DNA of 64,000 bases from Onstottus_B arcticum. GTDB taxonomy: Bacteria > Acidobacteriota > Blastocatellia > UBA7656. Shown here piece by piece: positions 49,486-59,077 of the stretch. The notes under the pieces were generated by a model. The model did not search any database. It was given only the letters and a program-made list of their open reading frames with translations, and was not told the DNA's origin. The stretch spans positions 27,118 to 91,117 of the forward strand of contig JBBPIE010000027.1 in assembly GCA_038040485.1 (NCBI GenBank). Direction: 5' to 3'. Made by a program: the position numbers and the translations under genes. Positions within the stretch are counted from its first letter, which is position 1. Each line of letters begins with the position of its first letter.

Positions 49486-51699
49486 ATGCGAAAGATACTG
49501 CTAGCGGTTCTCATTCTTGCGCTGCCCAGCGCTGTCGCCATCAACGTTTATTACTTCTTCGCGAAACCCATTCCTACAAAACGCGATGCCGTTGGGTCGG
49601 TTTCTACGATTGCCGGCTCGGGGCAGCCGGGGGTCGAGGATGGCAAAGCCGGCAAAGCCCGTTTCAGCGACCCGTTCGGGATCGCGCTCGATAAGCACAG
49701 CAACGTGATCGTTGCCGACGGCGGACAAAGCAACCGCATCAGAAGCATCACGCAGGATGGGAACGTCAAGACGATAGCCGGATCAGACGAAGGTTTTCGC
49801 GACGGCGATGCTCTCCGCGCGCAGTTCAACACGCCTTCGGGAATCGCGATAGACAAGGAAGGCGCCATTGTCATCGCTGATACTTCGAACAATCGCATAC
49901 GCAAGCTGTCGGCCGATGGCCGCATCGTCAGCACGATTGCCGGAAGCGGAGCCGCGGGGTTCAAAGACGGCCCGTCGAATGAAGCCGAGTTCGATGGACC
50001 GATCGGAGTCGCGGTCGATCGCAAGGGAAACATCCTCGTCGCGGATGCTTACAACGATTCCATCCGCAGGATATCAGTGGACGGCGAGGTCACGACGCTG
50101 GCCGGCGGCGGATCTCCAGGCCACGCCGACGGTCAGGGGGCTTCGGCGTCGTTCGATACTCCGTGCGGGGTTGCGGCGGACAAGTCAGGCAACATCTTTG
50201 TAGCCGACACCGGCAATCACGCGATTCGAAAGATCACGCCCGACGGCGATGTGACCACCGTCGGCCGGGAATCCGACGGCGAGCCTCAGGAAAACGAAGC
50301 ACGGCTGAATCACCCGGTAGGAATAGTTCTAACTCACGACGGATTCATTTTCATCGCAGACGAGGGCAGGGGCCGGATCCTTCGCGTGTCGCCCGAGGGC
50401 GATATGAGCGTCTACGCCGGAAAGCGGACAGGTTTTTCCGAAGGAGTAGGCGCCGAGGCGAGATTCAACGGTCCGTGTGGTATTGCCCGCGACCGCGAAG
50501 GCAACCTCTACGTGGCCGATGCGCAGAACTATCTGGTTCGCGCAGTGTTTCCCGCGGCGCCACAAACAGAAACGAAAGCTGCCGATCCGGAGTTTGTTCA
50601 GCCTGCCGCCGAAGAGCCCGCTCCGCGACACGTTCTCCCTTTGCTCGCTAAACCTGAGCCCGGAGCGGGTCAAGCTTTTCCGTGGCCGCTAAGTCCTCAG
50701 GATCAAGCGCACGAGATCACTGGCGTCGTCGGCGAAGCGAGAGGGGCACCGGGTGGCATTGCCCTCGATCACCTTCACAGCGGTTTGGACATTCGTGGCA
50801 ACGCAGGCGACGCGGTGCTATCCGTAAACGACGAGAAGGTCAGCTCGCCGATTTCGAATTGGGACTTCGACGAGGTGAGTGAGGGTGTGCAAATCGGACT
50901 GTTTAGTTATTTCCACGTTCGCGTCGGACGCAACGCAAGCAATGAGGTTCAAGCTCCCGAGAAGTTCAAGTCGCGAACCGATCCAACCGGCCAGTTGATT
51001 GGAATCAGGGTGCGTCGCGGAACGCGGTTCAGAGTCGGGGACTTTCTCGGTTCAGTGAATCGCCTGAATCACGTTCATCTGAATCTCGGTCCCTGGAATG
51101 CGCAAGCGAACCCGCTACAGCTATCCTTCTTCGGCTTGAAAGACACGGTTGCCCCGACTGTCGAACAAAACGGGATTGAAGTCGTGCCGGCGGCCACACT
51201 AAACACCGGAATATCAGAGAAGGGGGTCGCGCTTTCGTTCCCGGGGCGCGGAGGTCGGCCGGTGGTTTCGGGTGACGCCGCGATTCTAGTCACGGCTTAT
51301 GATCGAGTCGACGGGAACGGCGCGAATCGAAAACTGGGCATCTACAAGCTTGGCTATCAACTGTTGAACGAGGACCGGACCCCGGCGAGAGGATTCGAGC
51401 AGCCAGTGATCAACATCGAGTTCAATCGTTTGCCGGCGGAAGACTCATCGGTGTTCACGGTCTACGCTGAAGGGAGCGGCGTGAGCGCTTACGGCACGCC
51501 GACCAGGTTCAGGTACATCGCGACCAATCGGGTCCGAGACGGAGCGTGGATGGAGGGATTCCTGCGCAGTGCGAGTTTGGCTTCCGGGAACTACATCATC
51601 AAGGTTATTGCCGAAGACTATGCCGGAAACCGCGCTTCGGGCATAACGACTGAGCTGCCGATCGCGATAGCAAACAAGGCACCGTCCCGAGGTGACTAA
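49486..51699 (+). CDS. NHL-repeat propeller fused to M23/LytM-type peptidase domain
   Basis: The 737 residues begin with a signal or anchor helix (ILLAVLILALPSAVAINVYY). Residues 38-355 hold six NHL blades (repeated pattern F-x-x-P-x-GIA-x-D, then G-N-x-x-VAD-x-x-N-x-x-IRK). A linker follows, then residues 408-540 look like an M23 domain: HSGLD (His431, Asp435), GVQIGLFSYFHVRVG, and the HxH motif HVHLNLG (His529, His531). These are the zinc ligands and catalytic His of LytM-type endopeptidases. The last 200 residues are beta-rich. It is probably exported and acts on or senses peptidoglycan. I do not know this fusion as a described family. Confidence 0.78.
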   Translation: MRKILLAVLILALPSAVAINVYYFFAKPIPTKRDAVGSVSTIAGSGQPGVEDGKAGKARFSDPFGIALDKHSNVIVADGGQSNRIRSITQDGNVKTIAGSDEGFRDGDALRAQFNTPSGIAIDKEGAIVIADTSNNRIRKLSADGRIVSTIAGSGAAGFKDGPSNEAEFDGPIGVAVDRKGNILVADAYNDSIRRISVDGEVTTLAGGGSPGHADGQGASASFDTPCGVAADKSGNIFVADTGNHAIRKITPDGDVTTVGRESDGEPQENEARLNHPVGIVLTHDGFIFIADEGRGRILRVSPEGDMSVYAGKRTGFSEGVGAEARFNGPCGIARDREGNLYVADAQNYLVRAVFPAAPQTETKAADPEFVQPAAEEPAPRHVLPLLAKPEPGAGQAFPWPLSPQDQAHEITGVVGEARGAPGGIALDHLHSGLDIRGNAGDAVLSVNDEKVSSPISNWDFDEVSEGVQIGLFSYFHVRVGRNASNEVQAPEKFKSRTDPTGQLIGIRVRRGTRFRVGDFLGSVNRLNHVHLNLGPWNAQANPLQLSFFGLKDTVAPTVEQNGIEVVPAATLNTGISEKGVALSFPGRGGRPVVSGDAAILVTAYDRVDGNGANRKLGIYKLGYQLLNEDRTPARGFEQPVINIEFNRLPAEDSSVFTVYAEGSGVSAYGTPTRFRYIATNRVRDGAWMEGFLRSASLASGNYIIKVIAEDYAGNRASGITTELPIAIANKAPSRGD

Positions 51700-51892
51700 A
51701 ATCTCGACAAATGAATTGAAGGTTGGTACTATGGGCGGCGTTCGACGTGGCGGCGGACATGCCGCTCAGGATTGGTTACAGGAGCGCGTCTTCTCTGTTC
51801 GGAAATGTCTGCTGGTAAATGCTCTCGACTTTCTCCCGGATGGCCAAAACGAGTTCCTTCTAACAAGTTTCTGGAGAAACTCAGGAGAGACA

Positions 51893-52204
51893 ATGAGATT
51901 ATTTGTAGGGAATCTGTCGTATCAGACGACGGAAGATCAGCTCACCGATCTGTTCTCGGAAGTGGGCCCGGTTGAGTCGGCTACGATAGTAACCGACAGG
52001 GACACCGGCCGCTCGCGAGGTTTCGCTTTTGTCGAGATGGAGCCTGATGCTGCGGCGAAGGCTATCGAGAAGTTCAACGGCGCCGAGTTGAACGGCCGCG
52101 AGATCCACGTGAACGAAGCGCGCCCGCGGCCCGAGCGCAGCTTCGGTGGAGGCGGCGCCGGGGACGGGGGCGGACGCGGCCAGCGTCGCGAGCCCCGCTG
52201 GTAG
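51893..52204 (+). CDS. RNA-binding protein with single RRM and Gly-rich tail
   Basis: The ATG at 51893 follows AGGAGAGACA and gives 103 residues starting directly with the RRM. RNP2 is LFVGNLSY and RNP1 is RGFAFVEM. The C-terminus is Gly/Arg-rich (SFGGGGAGDGGGRGQ). Such small RRM proteins are known in cyanobacteria and other bacteria, often cold-induced, and bind single-stranded RNA. The longer frame from 51692 overlaps the NHL/M23 gene end and has no RRM-like extension. About 190 bases of untranslated sequence precede the start. Confidence 0.92.
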   Translation: MRLFVGNLSYQTTEDQLTDLFSEVGPVESATIVTDRDTGRSRGFAFVEMEPDAAAKAIEKFNGAELNGREIHVNEARPRPERSFGGGGAGDGGGRGQRREPRW

Positions 52205-52231
52205 TCGCTCCGCAAACACCAAACAGAATAG

Positions 52232-52260
52232 AAAAAAGGCCGGGTTAGCCCCGGCCTTTT
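52232..52260 (+). terminator. Intrinsic terminator of the RRM gene
   Basis: AAAAGGCCGGG, loop, CCCCGGCCTTTT forms a GC-rich stem with A and T flanks. It can also end the convergent aldo/keto reductase transcript. Confidence 0.88.
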
Positions 52261-52282
52261 ACGTTGAGCTGCCTGCCACAAC

Positions 52283-53272
52283 TCACATATTCACAAACTT
52301 CATCATCGCTTCCGGATATCGCATACCCGCTGCCGACCCCTGCGGGAGCAGTTCGTTGATTCGCGCCAGATCATCGGCAGTCAACTCAAGCTCCGAAGCC
52401 GCGGCGTTTTCTTCGAGATAGCTTCGCCGCTTCGTCCCCGGTATCGGCACGATGTCTTCGCCTTGAGCCAGCACCCACGCCAACGCGAGCTGCCCGGGAC
52501 TCACTCCCTTCTCTTCGGCTACCTCGGTAACTCGCGCGACCAACTCGAGATTCTTTGCGAAGTTCTCTCCTTGAAATCGCGGCGAGTAGCGCCGGTAATC
52601 GTCCGCCTCCAGGTCGTCAAAGCTCTTGAACTGACCCGTCAGGAACCCGCGCCCGAGCGGACTGTAAGCGACAAATCCGATGCCAAGCTCGCGAGTCGTA
52701 GCGAGGATTTCGTCTTCGGGATCGCGGCTCCACAGCGAATACTCGGTCTGAAGCGCGCTGATCGGATAGACGGCGTGCGCACGCCGAATCGTCTCCGGGC
52801 CGGCTTCGCTCAACCCGATGTAGAGCACTTTTCCGAGACGCACCAGGTCCGCCATCGCACCCACTGTTTCCTCAATCGGAACCGTTGCGTCGACACGGTG
52901 CTGATAGTAAAGATCGATGCATTCCACGCCGAGCCGCTTCAAGGAACCGTCGCACGCCTCGCGCACATATTCAGGCCGGCCATTGATCGAGCGGCCTGTC
53001 GGACTGGCCGGATCACGCTGGATGCCGAACTTTGTCGCTATGATCACCTCTTCGTGCCGCGAGCGAAACGCCTTTCCCAGCAGTTCTTCGTTTTTGTACG
53101 GGCCGTACATATCCGACGTGTCGAAAAAGTCTATTCCGAGTTCGAGCGCCCGATTGAGCGTTGCGATCGACTCGGTTTCATCAGTCGCGCCATAGAACTC
53201 GGACATTCCCATGCAGCCGAGCCCTTGCTCGGACACCACCAGTCCTTCAGTCCCCAGTTTCCGTCGTTTCAC
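52283..53272 (-). CDS. Aldo/keto reductase
   Basis: This 329-residue NADPH-dependent oxidoreductase has the AKR (beta/alpha)8 pattern and the catalytic tetrad in place: Asp and Tyr in DFFDTSDMYGPYKNEELLG, Lys in VIIATKFGI and His in DLYYQHRVD. YSPLGRGFLTGQF and IPGTKRRSYLEENAAA are typical of the AKR13-like group that includes many soluble general aldehyde reductases. The physiological substrate is unknown. It is monocistronic, between the RRM terminator and a palindromic repeat. Confidence 0.93.
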   Translation of the reverse strand: MKRRKLGTEGLVVSEQGLGCMGMSEFYGATDETESIATLNRALELGIDFFDTSDMYGPYKNEELLGKAFRSRHEEVIIATKFGIQRDPASPTGRSINGRPEYVREACDGSLKRLGVECIDLYYQHRVDATVPIEETVGAMADLVRLGKVLYIGLSEAGPETIRRAHAVYPISALQTEYSLWSRDPEDEILATTRELGIGFVAYSPLGRGFLTGQFKSFDDLEADDYRRYSPRFQGENFAKNLELVARVTEVAEEKGVSPGQLALAWVLAQGEDIVPIPGTKRRSYLEENAAASELELTADDLARINELLPQGSAAGMRYPEAMMKFVNM

Positions 53273-53319
53273 TTTGCCTCCTCGAGAAGTTTGTCTTATG
53301 GCCTTCAGATCAATAGTCT

Positions 53320-53418
53320 TCTCTGCGTAAACCTCGGCGTCTCAGTGTCTCTGCGGTTAGCAGGTCACAAAATGCAACTAACCGCAGAGACGCGAAGACG
53401 CCGAGGTTTGCGCAGAGA
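53320..53418. repeat. Inverted repeat, CTCTGCGGTTAG family, copy 1
   Basis: The left arm (53320-53360, ending GTCTCTGCGGTTAG) pairs with the right arm (53378-53418, starting CTAACCGCAGAGACGCG) over about 40 bases with few mismatches. A close relative is at 61323-61422, and a half copy is at 12277. Confidence 0.9.
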
Positions 53419-53431
53419 GATGCTACTGAGG

Positions 53432-55153
53432 TCATCGTCCGGTCTTCTTCATCATCTCGTCGCGTTTTGCCTTGAACTCATTCCCGGGCTTCCACTCGGG
53501 ATACGTTGCTGAGTTGGCGACTCTGTAGCCGACCGTCATCAGCAACCGCAGATCCTCCGCCGCGCCGGACAGATCCCAGTCGGGCTTAATCTCGTCGGAG
53601 GGTTTATGGTAGTCGTGCTCGGTGTACTCGTCGCGCTTCTGCCTGCCCCAGCCCGCCGGCTTGCCGATAAAGTCTATGCCGTCATTCGGATCAAGCGCCG
53701 GCACTCCGGCTTTGGCAAAGTTGAAGTGGTCCGAGCGATAGTAGAAGCCTTTTTCGGGTTCCGGATCGGGTCTCAACATTCGTTTTTTCTCGGCCGCCGC
53801 CTGACGCAACACATCGTCAAGCGTCGAGTTTCCGAGCCCGACCACCGTGAAGTCGCGAGTCGGTCCCCACTGATTTAAGCCGTCCATGTTGATCGCGGCG
53901 ACGGTTTTCTCCAAAGGATAGATCGGGTTTTCGGCATAGTACTTCGAGCCGATCAGCCCCTTCTCTTCAGCGGTGACGGACAAGAATAGAATCGAGCGAC
54001 GCGGCGGCGTTGGCAGCGCCTTGAACGCCCGAGCTATCTCTATCAAGCCCGCGCAACCCGATGCGTTGTCGAGCGCGCCGTTGTAGATCTTGTCGCCCTT
54101 CTCGTTCGGCAAGCCGACTCCGAGATGGTCCCAATGCGCCGTGTATATGACGTACTCGTCCTTGAGCTTTGGGTCAGAGCCCTCGAGTTTGCCGACTACA
54201 TTGTGCGATTGAACGAACCGAATCTTTTGATCCAGTTCGAGCTTCGCGTGAGCGTTCAGGGGAACGGGTTTGAAGTCCTTTCGGACCGCCGCTTTCTTCA
54301 TCGCATCGAAGCTCATTCCGACGACGCCGAACAACTCGCGCGCTCTGTCACTGGTTATCCAGCCTTCGACGTTGGCGCGGGACATGTTTTTGTCCTTCGC
54401 AACCAGATCGAAGTTCTCAATGGTGAAGCTCCCCTTGGGCACCGACCAGGGATAGCCGGCCGGGCCGGTTTCGTGGACCACCAGCACACCGGCCGCGCCC
54501 TTCGCGGCAGCGATCTCAAACTTGTAAGTCCATCTGCCGTAGTAGGTCATCGAACGGCCTTTGAACATCTTCTCGTCGAGCTTTGAAGGATTCTTTGGAT
54601 CGGGCACAGCCGGATCGTTTACCAGCATGATCAAAACCTTACCGCGCACGTCCATGCCTTTGTAGTCGTCCCATCCGTACTCGGGCGCCACCACACCGTA
54701 GCCGACAAATACCATGTCCGCGTCGAAGCCGGTCTTCTCGCTTATCCGCACGGTGCGGGCAACGAAGTCGATGCCGAACTTGAGCTTGAGATCTTTGTTT
54801 GCGGCCTTGATTTTCATCTCGGCGTCTTGACCGGTGGTGAGGCCGACGAGCGGCACGTCCTGAAAGAACTTGCCGTTGGTGTTGCCCGGCCCCAGTCCCA
54901 TCTGCTTGAACTGGTCGGCGATGTAGGCAATTGCAAAGTTCTCGCCGGAGGTACCGGGGCCTCGGCCTTCGTACAGGTCAGAAGAGAGAGTCTTGATATG
55001 AGGCATGATCCCTTCAGCAGTGATGAGGTTGAGCGTAGCTTCGGGCGGCCCGAGCGACCGCGCTTTGGAAGTTCCGCGTTTCTGGGCCGCGCCCGCTAAA
55101 GCGAGCATTGAAATCAGCACAGCAGTGCAGCAACAAAGAGCCAATCGTTTCAT
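53432..55153 (-). CDS. Secreted M28 family metallopeptidase with PA domain
   Basis: From the ATG at 55153 (MKRLALCCCTAVLISMLALA, ribosome site GGGGAG) the precursor has 573 residues; the longer frame adds 50 without merit. After the export signal, a PA-type insert lies at about 140-280. The M28 zinc site is complete: His in YTAHWDHLGVG, Asp in YNGALDNASGCAG, Glu pair in SVTAEEKGLIGSKYYAE, Asp in AINMDGLNQWG and His in YRSDHFNFAKAG. It is an aminopeptidase-like enzyme acting in the periplasm or outside. The stop lies 13 bases from the 53320 palindrome. Confidence 0.92.
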   Translation of the reverse strand: MKRLALCCCTAVLISMLALAGAAQKRGTSKARSLGPPEATLNLITAEGIMPHIKTLSSDLYEGRGPGTSGENFAIAYIADQFKQMGLGPGNTNGKFFQDVPLVGLTTGQDAEMKIKAANKDLKLKFGIDFVARTVRISEKTGFDADMVFVGYGVVAPEYGWDDYKGMDVRGKVLIMLVNDPAVPDPKNPSKLDEKMFKGRSMTYYGRWTYKFEIAAAKGAAGVLVVHETGPAGYPWSVPKGSFTIENFDLVAKDKNMSRANVEGWITSDRARELFGVVGMSFDAMKKAAVRKDFKPVPLNAHAKLELDQKIRFVQSHNVVGKLEGSDPKLKDEYVIYTAHWDHLGVGLPNEKGDKIYNGALDNASGCAGLIEIARAFKALPTPPRRSILFLSVTAEEKGLIGSKYYAENPIYPLEKTVAAINMDGLNQWGPTRDFTVVGLGNSTLDDVLRQAAAEKKRMLRPDPEPEKGFYYRSDHFNFAKAGVPALDPNDGIDFIGKPAGWGRQKRDEYTEHDYHKPSDEIKPDWDLSGAAEDLRLLMTVGYRVANSATYPEWKPGNEFKAKRDEMMKKTGR

Positions 55154-55341
55154 GTTGTGGTCTCCCCTTATACGATGTGACGGAAAAAGGATTATAGCGC
55201 AGACGTTCGAGTCAGATGAAGCGAGGCGAGGATCAAACTGGGGCAATCGCGACGCGGCGGAACTTGAAAGGATCGCTTTGAACAGGAAGGGAAGCGTTGG
55301 CAATCGTCTTGAACGATTCGACGGATGCTAACTTTGATTCA

Positions 55342-56517
55342 CTACTCGCTGACCCGGAAGAAAATCCCGCCGGCGCCGACCGCCCACACGTGCTGCGCAT
55401 CGGCGGCGCCCAGTCTTACCATAGTTACGTCTTGCTCGAACACTTTTGGCTCGGCCAGCCACGTGTGTCCTGCATCGACCGTGTGATAAACGTACTGACC
55501 TCGATTGGTGACGGCCCATCCTTCGTCCGGGTTCACAAAGAAAACGTCTCGGACACCCGAGTCGGCCACGATCCACTGTCTGCGCCATGCCGCCCCGCCA
55601 TTGCTCGTTGCCAGTAGCCGGCCGGCGTCTTCCTCTTCGGCGGAAGCCGCAACGAAGCCGTGTTCGGCGTCGATGAACTGGATACCGAGAAGCTCAAACC
55701 GCTTGACGCCTTCGCTCTGCAGATTGATTGGGCCGTCGCCCACCTCGAGCTCGCTTCGCTGGGCGTTCCAGGAACGACCTCCGTCGTCGGTGTGATAGAT
55801 AGCTCCCTTTGACCCTGAAGCCCATCCCTTCGCTTTATCGATAAAGCAAATATCGAAGATAGACACCGGCGTATTGAGCTGAGTCTGCCAGGTTTGTCCG
55901 CCGTCGGTAGTTCCGAGAATAACGCTCGGCCCGCCGGCGCCCTCCTCTTCTGCCGGAGCCGGCGATGCCCCGCCGATCCAGCCGTTCTCGGCATCGGCGA
56001 AGAAGATAGTCGTAGGAACCTGATCGGCGTTTATCCTGGAAACGGACCAGTTTTCCCCGCCGTCGGTTGTCTTGAGCAATAAGCCTTTCTGTTGAGGATC
56101 AGCGCCGACCGCCCATCCCAGATCGGGGCTGACAAAGTAAACGCTGTTGAGTCTTGGTATCTGCAATCCGGCGTGTTCGACAGTCTTCTCGGTCCAGTTC
56201 TGCCCGCCATCCGTCGTGCGAAGAATGACGTTTACCCGATCTTCGTCACTTTTTGGGCCCGGCACATCGCCGACTACGAATACGGTTGTGGATGAGACGA
56301 CCGAGATGGAGCTGTAGTAGAAGAAAGCGAGATTGACGCCTTGAAGGTTCATCGAGGCAGGCGACCGGTACTGAGCGACCCATCGAGCAAGCTTCTGACT
56401 GCCGCCTTTCGCGTTCTGCTGGTTTGCGTTCTTCTGGCCGCCCCCGCAGCTCAGCGAACCAAGCAAAGCCAGCAAGACTATGGCGATCGAGACATTTCGG
56501 CGGTTGATCTGCATCAA
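55342..56517 (-). CDS. Lipoprotein with YCF48/BNR-type beta-propeller repeats
   Basis: The 391 residues begin with a lipoprotein signal (IAIVLLALLGSLSCGGG). At least six Asp-box-like repeats follow: TTDGGQNW, TTDGGENW, TTDGGQTW, TDDGGRSW, TSNGGAAW and TVDAGHTW, each preceded by a GWA-x-G or GW-x-GG blade motif. This matches the YCF48/photosystem-II-stability (HCF136) propeller family, which in non-photosynthetic bacteria has unknown roles in assembly or binding at the outer membrane. The M28 gene lies 188 bases downstream on the same strand. Confidence 0.88.
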   Translation of the reverse strand: MMQINRRNVSIAIVLLALLGSLSCGGGQKNANQQNAKGGSQKLARWVAQYRSPASMNLQGVNLAFFYYSSISVVSSTTVFVVGDVPGPKSDEDRVNVILRTTDGGQNWTEKTVEHAGLQIPRLNSVYFVSPDLGWAVGADPQQKGLLLKTTDGGENWSVSRINADQVPTTIFFADAENGWIGGASPAPAEEEGAGGPSVILGTTDGGQTWQTQLNTPVSIFDICFIDKAKGWASGSKGAIYHTDDGGRSWNAQRSELEVGDGPINLQSEGVKRFELLGIQFIDAEHGFVAASAEEEDAGRLLATSNGGAAWRRQWIVADSGVRDVFFVNPDEGWAVTNRGQYVYHTVDAGHTWLAEPKVFEQDVTMVRLGAADAQHVWAVGAGGIFFRVSE

Positions 56518-56608
56518 TGCTCCCGGGTGGCAATGGATTTTATTTGGAAGCGAGATATTAATTGATCGGGTGGAGACGTGACAAGCGAGTGGAGTGACGG
56601 GCAGTGAT

Positions 56609-56656
56609 CAGTAGCTCGACCGTCAGGGAGAGCTCTCCCTAACGGTCGAGCTACTG
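56609..56656. repeat. Near-perfect 48-base palindrome
   Basis: CAGTAGCTCGACCGT(c)AGGG AGAG and its complement meet without a loop at AGAGCTCT, with one mismatch in 24 pairs. It lies between the rimI-like and YCF48-like genes, downstream of the former. Confidence 0.95.
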
Positions 56657-56734
56657 ACACAAGTTCAAAGTGAACCAATACCGAGTGACGCTGCGAGTGA
56701 CGAATGGAAAAAGGAGGCTAGCGCTCAGTGACAC

Positions 56735-57238
56735 TTAAGACAGGCTTTTCACCATCAAGTACCCATCATCGCCGCTGGTGTAGTAGCGAGGCATCCGGCG
56801 AACTATCTTGTAGCCCAGCCTCAGGTAGAGCTTCTGGGCGGCATCGTTTGTGGTGCGGACTTCTAGACGAATGTTGGTCACTCCGCGGTCGAAGAAGCCT
56901 CTTTCGACGAAATGCATCAAACGCCGCCCGAACCCGCCGCGGCGATAGTCCGGGGCTACTCCGAGGGCAACCACGTGGCCGGTCCCGTCCGGCTCGATCA
57001 TTCCGACCACGAACGCGATCATTTCGTGAGAAGGCGACACCGCTTTGTAGCAGACTGACTGTGTGTGCGAGAGCAGGTAGCGAATCGTCTCGCGATCGTA
57101 GGCTTCGCCGTCCGAGAAACACCGCTGGTCGAGCCGCCAGCAATCGTTAAGATCGCCGATGCCCATCTGCATGACCATCGACTGGGTTGCCGCCGCCATT
57201 AGAAGCTCGCTTTTGTCTTTTCGCCGTCTCGGCCACAT
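56735..57238 (-). CDS. GNAT acetyltransferase, RimI-like
   Basis: The 167 residues show the GNAT acetyl-CoA site VVALGVAPDYRRGGFGRRLM (R-x-x-G-x-G/A) and the family ending IRLEVRTTNDAAQKLYLRLG, YKIVRRMPRYY. These are close to RimI, which acetylates ribosomal protein S18, though related enzymes have other targets. A second Met at residue 14 (MAAATQSMVMQM) is an alternative start. It is divergent from hutH. Confidence 0.85.
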   Translation of the reverse strand: MWPRRRKDKSELLMAAATQSMVMQMGIGDLNDCWRLDQRCFSDGEAYDRETIRYLLSHTQSVCYKAVSPSHEMIAFVVGMIEPDGTGHVVALGVAPDYRRGGFGRRLMHFVERGFFDRGVTNIRLEVRTTNDAAQKLYLRLGYKIVRRMPRYYTSGDDGYLMVKSLS

Positions 57239-57514
57239 TGGATGTAACAGGCTAAGCCATTTCGGCTCCGGTGAAGACTGTCGTTTGATTTACTACCAGA
57301 TGCTGCCGGCCAATCCAACGCTATAATACGACAGACCCTCTGTTCAAGCAGTAATTGATTTTGGTGCCTCGGCTTAGCCCGAAGCCCAGTGGGGCCCGGC
57401 GCGCAACTATCGAAGAGTGACACGGCCGGCAGCGGCGTGAACTTCGCCGCATTTGACTTTCCATCCCTGTGTTAAATACGCTCTTGCTTCATTCACGCGG
57501 CCCGGTTGAGATCA

Positions 57515-59026
57515 ATGTCAAATCAACAAGTCATCGAGATAGACGGAGCGTCACTCACGCTCGATCAGACCGCCGCGGTGGCGGGCGGAGCAGAAGTCGC
57601 ACTCGCCGGCGCGGCTCGCGCGCGGATCGAACAGGCGCGCCAGTTCGTCGAGACAATTCTCGAGCGAGGCGAGGTTGTCTACGGCGTGAACACCGGTTTT
57701 GGCGCGCTTTCGGACGTGCCGATTCCTCAAGACAAACTTCGTGAGCTTCAATTAAACCTGGTGCGTTCGCACTCCTGCGGAGTAGGCGAGCGGCTATCTG
57801 AACCCGTAGTCCGCGCGATGATGCTCCAACGCGCAAACGTGTTGGCAAAAGGGTATTCGGGTTGCCGGGTCCTTGTGGTCGAGACGCTTGTCAAAATGCT
57901 AAACGCGCGGGTGCACCCGTCGATTCCGTCGCGCGGATCGGTGGGGGCTTCGGGTGATCTTGCGCCGCTAGCGCACCTCGCTCAAGTTGTGATCGGCGAA
58001 GGGGAAGCTGTCTATCACGGCGAAAGAGTTGCGGGCGGCGAGGCGATGAGACTCGCCGGCATCGAGCCGGTTGCACTCGAGGCCAAGGAGGGGCTCGCGT
58101 TGCTGAACGGCACACAGGCGATGACCGCAGTCGGCGGGCTCGCATTGCTCGCCGCCCTCAAGCTGACGAACACGGTCGATATCACCGGCGCGATGTCACT
58201 TGAAGCGTTAAAAGGCACGCCTTCGGCGTTCGATCACAAGATCCAGGCAGTGCGACCCCATCCCGGCCAGATGAGAAGCGCCCGGCGGCTTCGCGAGCTG
58301 ATCGAGGGAAGCGAGATTCGCGAGTCCCATCGCGACCACACAGTTGATCCACGAGTCCAGGATGCCTACTCGCTTCGGTGCATGCCTCAGGTTCACGGTG
58401 CGGTTCGTGACGCGCTTGCGCACGCGCGAGGCATCCTCGAGATCGAGATCAACAGCGCGACGGATAACCCGCTGATCTTTGCCGACGCGGGTGAGATTTT
58501 GTCGGGAGGCAACTTTCACGGCGAGCCGTTGGCGCTTGCGCTGGACTATGCAGCCGTGGCGATGGCGGACCTCGGCACGATCTCTGAACGCAGAGTAGAG
58601 CGGCTGGTGAACCCCGACCTTTCGGGACTGCCGGCCTTTCTCGCGCGCGACCCCGGAATGAACTCAGGGATGATGATTGCGCAGGTCGCGGCTGTTTCGT
58701 TGATCGCCGAGAACAACGTGCTGGCGCATCCGGCTTCGGTGACGAACCTGCCAACCTCGGCAAACAAGGAAGACCACGTGAGCATGGGGATGACTTCGGC
58801 GCTCAAGTTCGCTCACGTTGTGAAGAACGTCGAAATGATTCTCGCTATCGAGTTGATGTGCGCGGCGCAGGGGCTCGAGTTCCTCAAGCCTCTCAAGCCG
58901 GGACCGCGGCTGTCGGCGGTTTACTCACGCGTGCGCGAGCTTGTGCCCGCTCTTGAGCGCGACGCGCCGCTTTCCGGCTACATTGAGTCGCTTGTGCCGC
59001 TCGTCCGAGAGTTGGGTGAGGAGTAA
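57515..59026 (+). CDS. hutH: Histidine ammonia-lyase HutH
   Basis: HutH deaminates histidine to urocanate. The MIO cofactor forms from Ala145-Ser146-Gly147 in GSVGASGDLAPLAHLAQ. Other family stretches are VYGVNTGFGALSDV, ALLNGTQAMTA, QDAYSLRCMPQVHGA and NFHGEPLALALDY. From the ATG (MSNQQVIEIDGASLTL) it has 503 residues; a TTG three codons earlier is less likely. A TATAAT at 57322-57327 upstream lacks a fitting -35, so the promoter is unclear. hutU follows 630 bases downstream in the same direction. Confidence 0.97.
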   Translation: MSNQQVIEIDGASLTLDQTAAVAGGAEVALAGAARARIEQARQFVETILERGEVVYGVNTGFGALSDVPIPQDKLRELQLNLVRSHSCGVGERLSEPVVRAMMLQRANVLAKGYSGCRVLVVETLVKMLNARVHPSIPSRGSVGASGDLAPLAHLAQVVIGEGEAVYHGERVAGGEAMRLAGIEPVALEAKEGLALLNGTQAMTAVGGLALLAALKLTNTVDITGAMSLEALKGTPSAFDHKIQAVRPHPGQMRSARRLRELIEGSEIRESHRDHTVDPRVQDAYSLRCMPQVHGAVRDALAHARGILEIEINSATDNPLIFADAGEILSGGNFHGEPLALALDYAAVAMADLGTISERRVERLVNPDLSGLPAFLARDPGMNSGMMIAQVAAVSLIAENNVLAHPASVTNLPTSANKEDHVSMGMTSALKFAHVVKNVEMILAIELMCAAQGLEFLKPLKPGPRLSAVYSRVRELVPALERDAPLSGYIESLVPLVRELGEE

Positions 59027-59077
59027 GAAGAAGGGGAACCGCCAGGGTTCAAATCGCAACCGGCCACAGTTTCTGAA

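Noticed and set aside
57322..57327. TATAAT upstream of hutH as its promoter
   Set aside because: No acceptable -35 sequence lies 15-19 bases upstream, so it is not listed as a feature.
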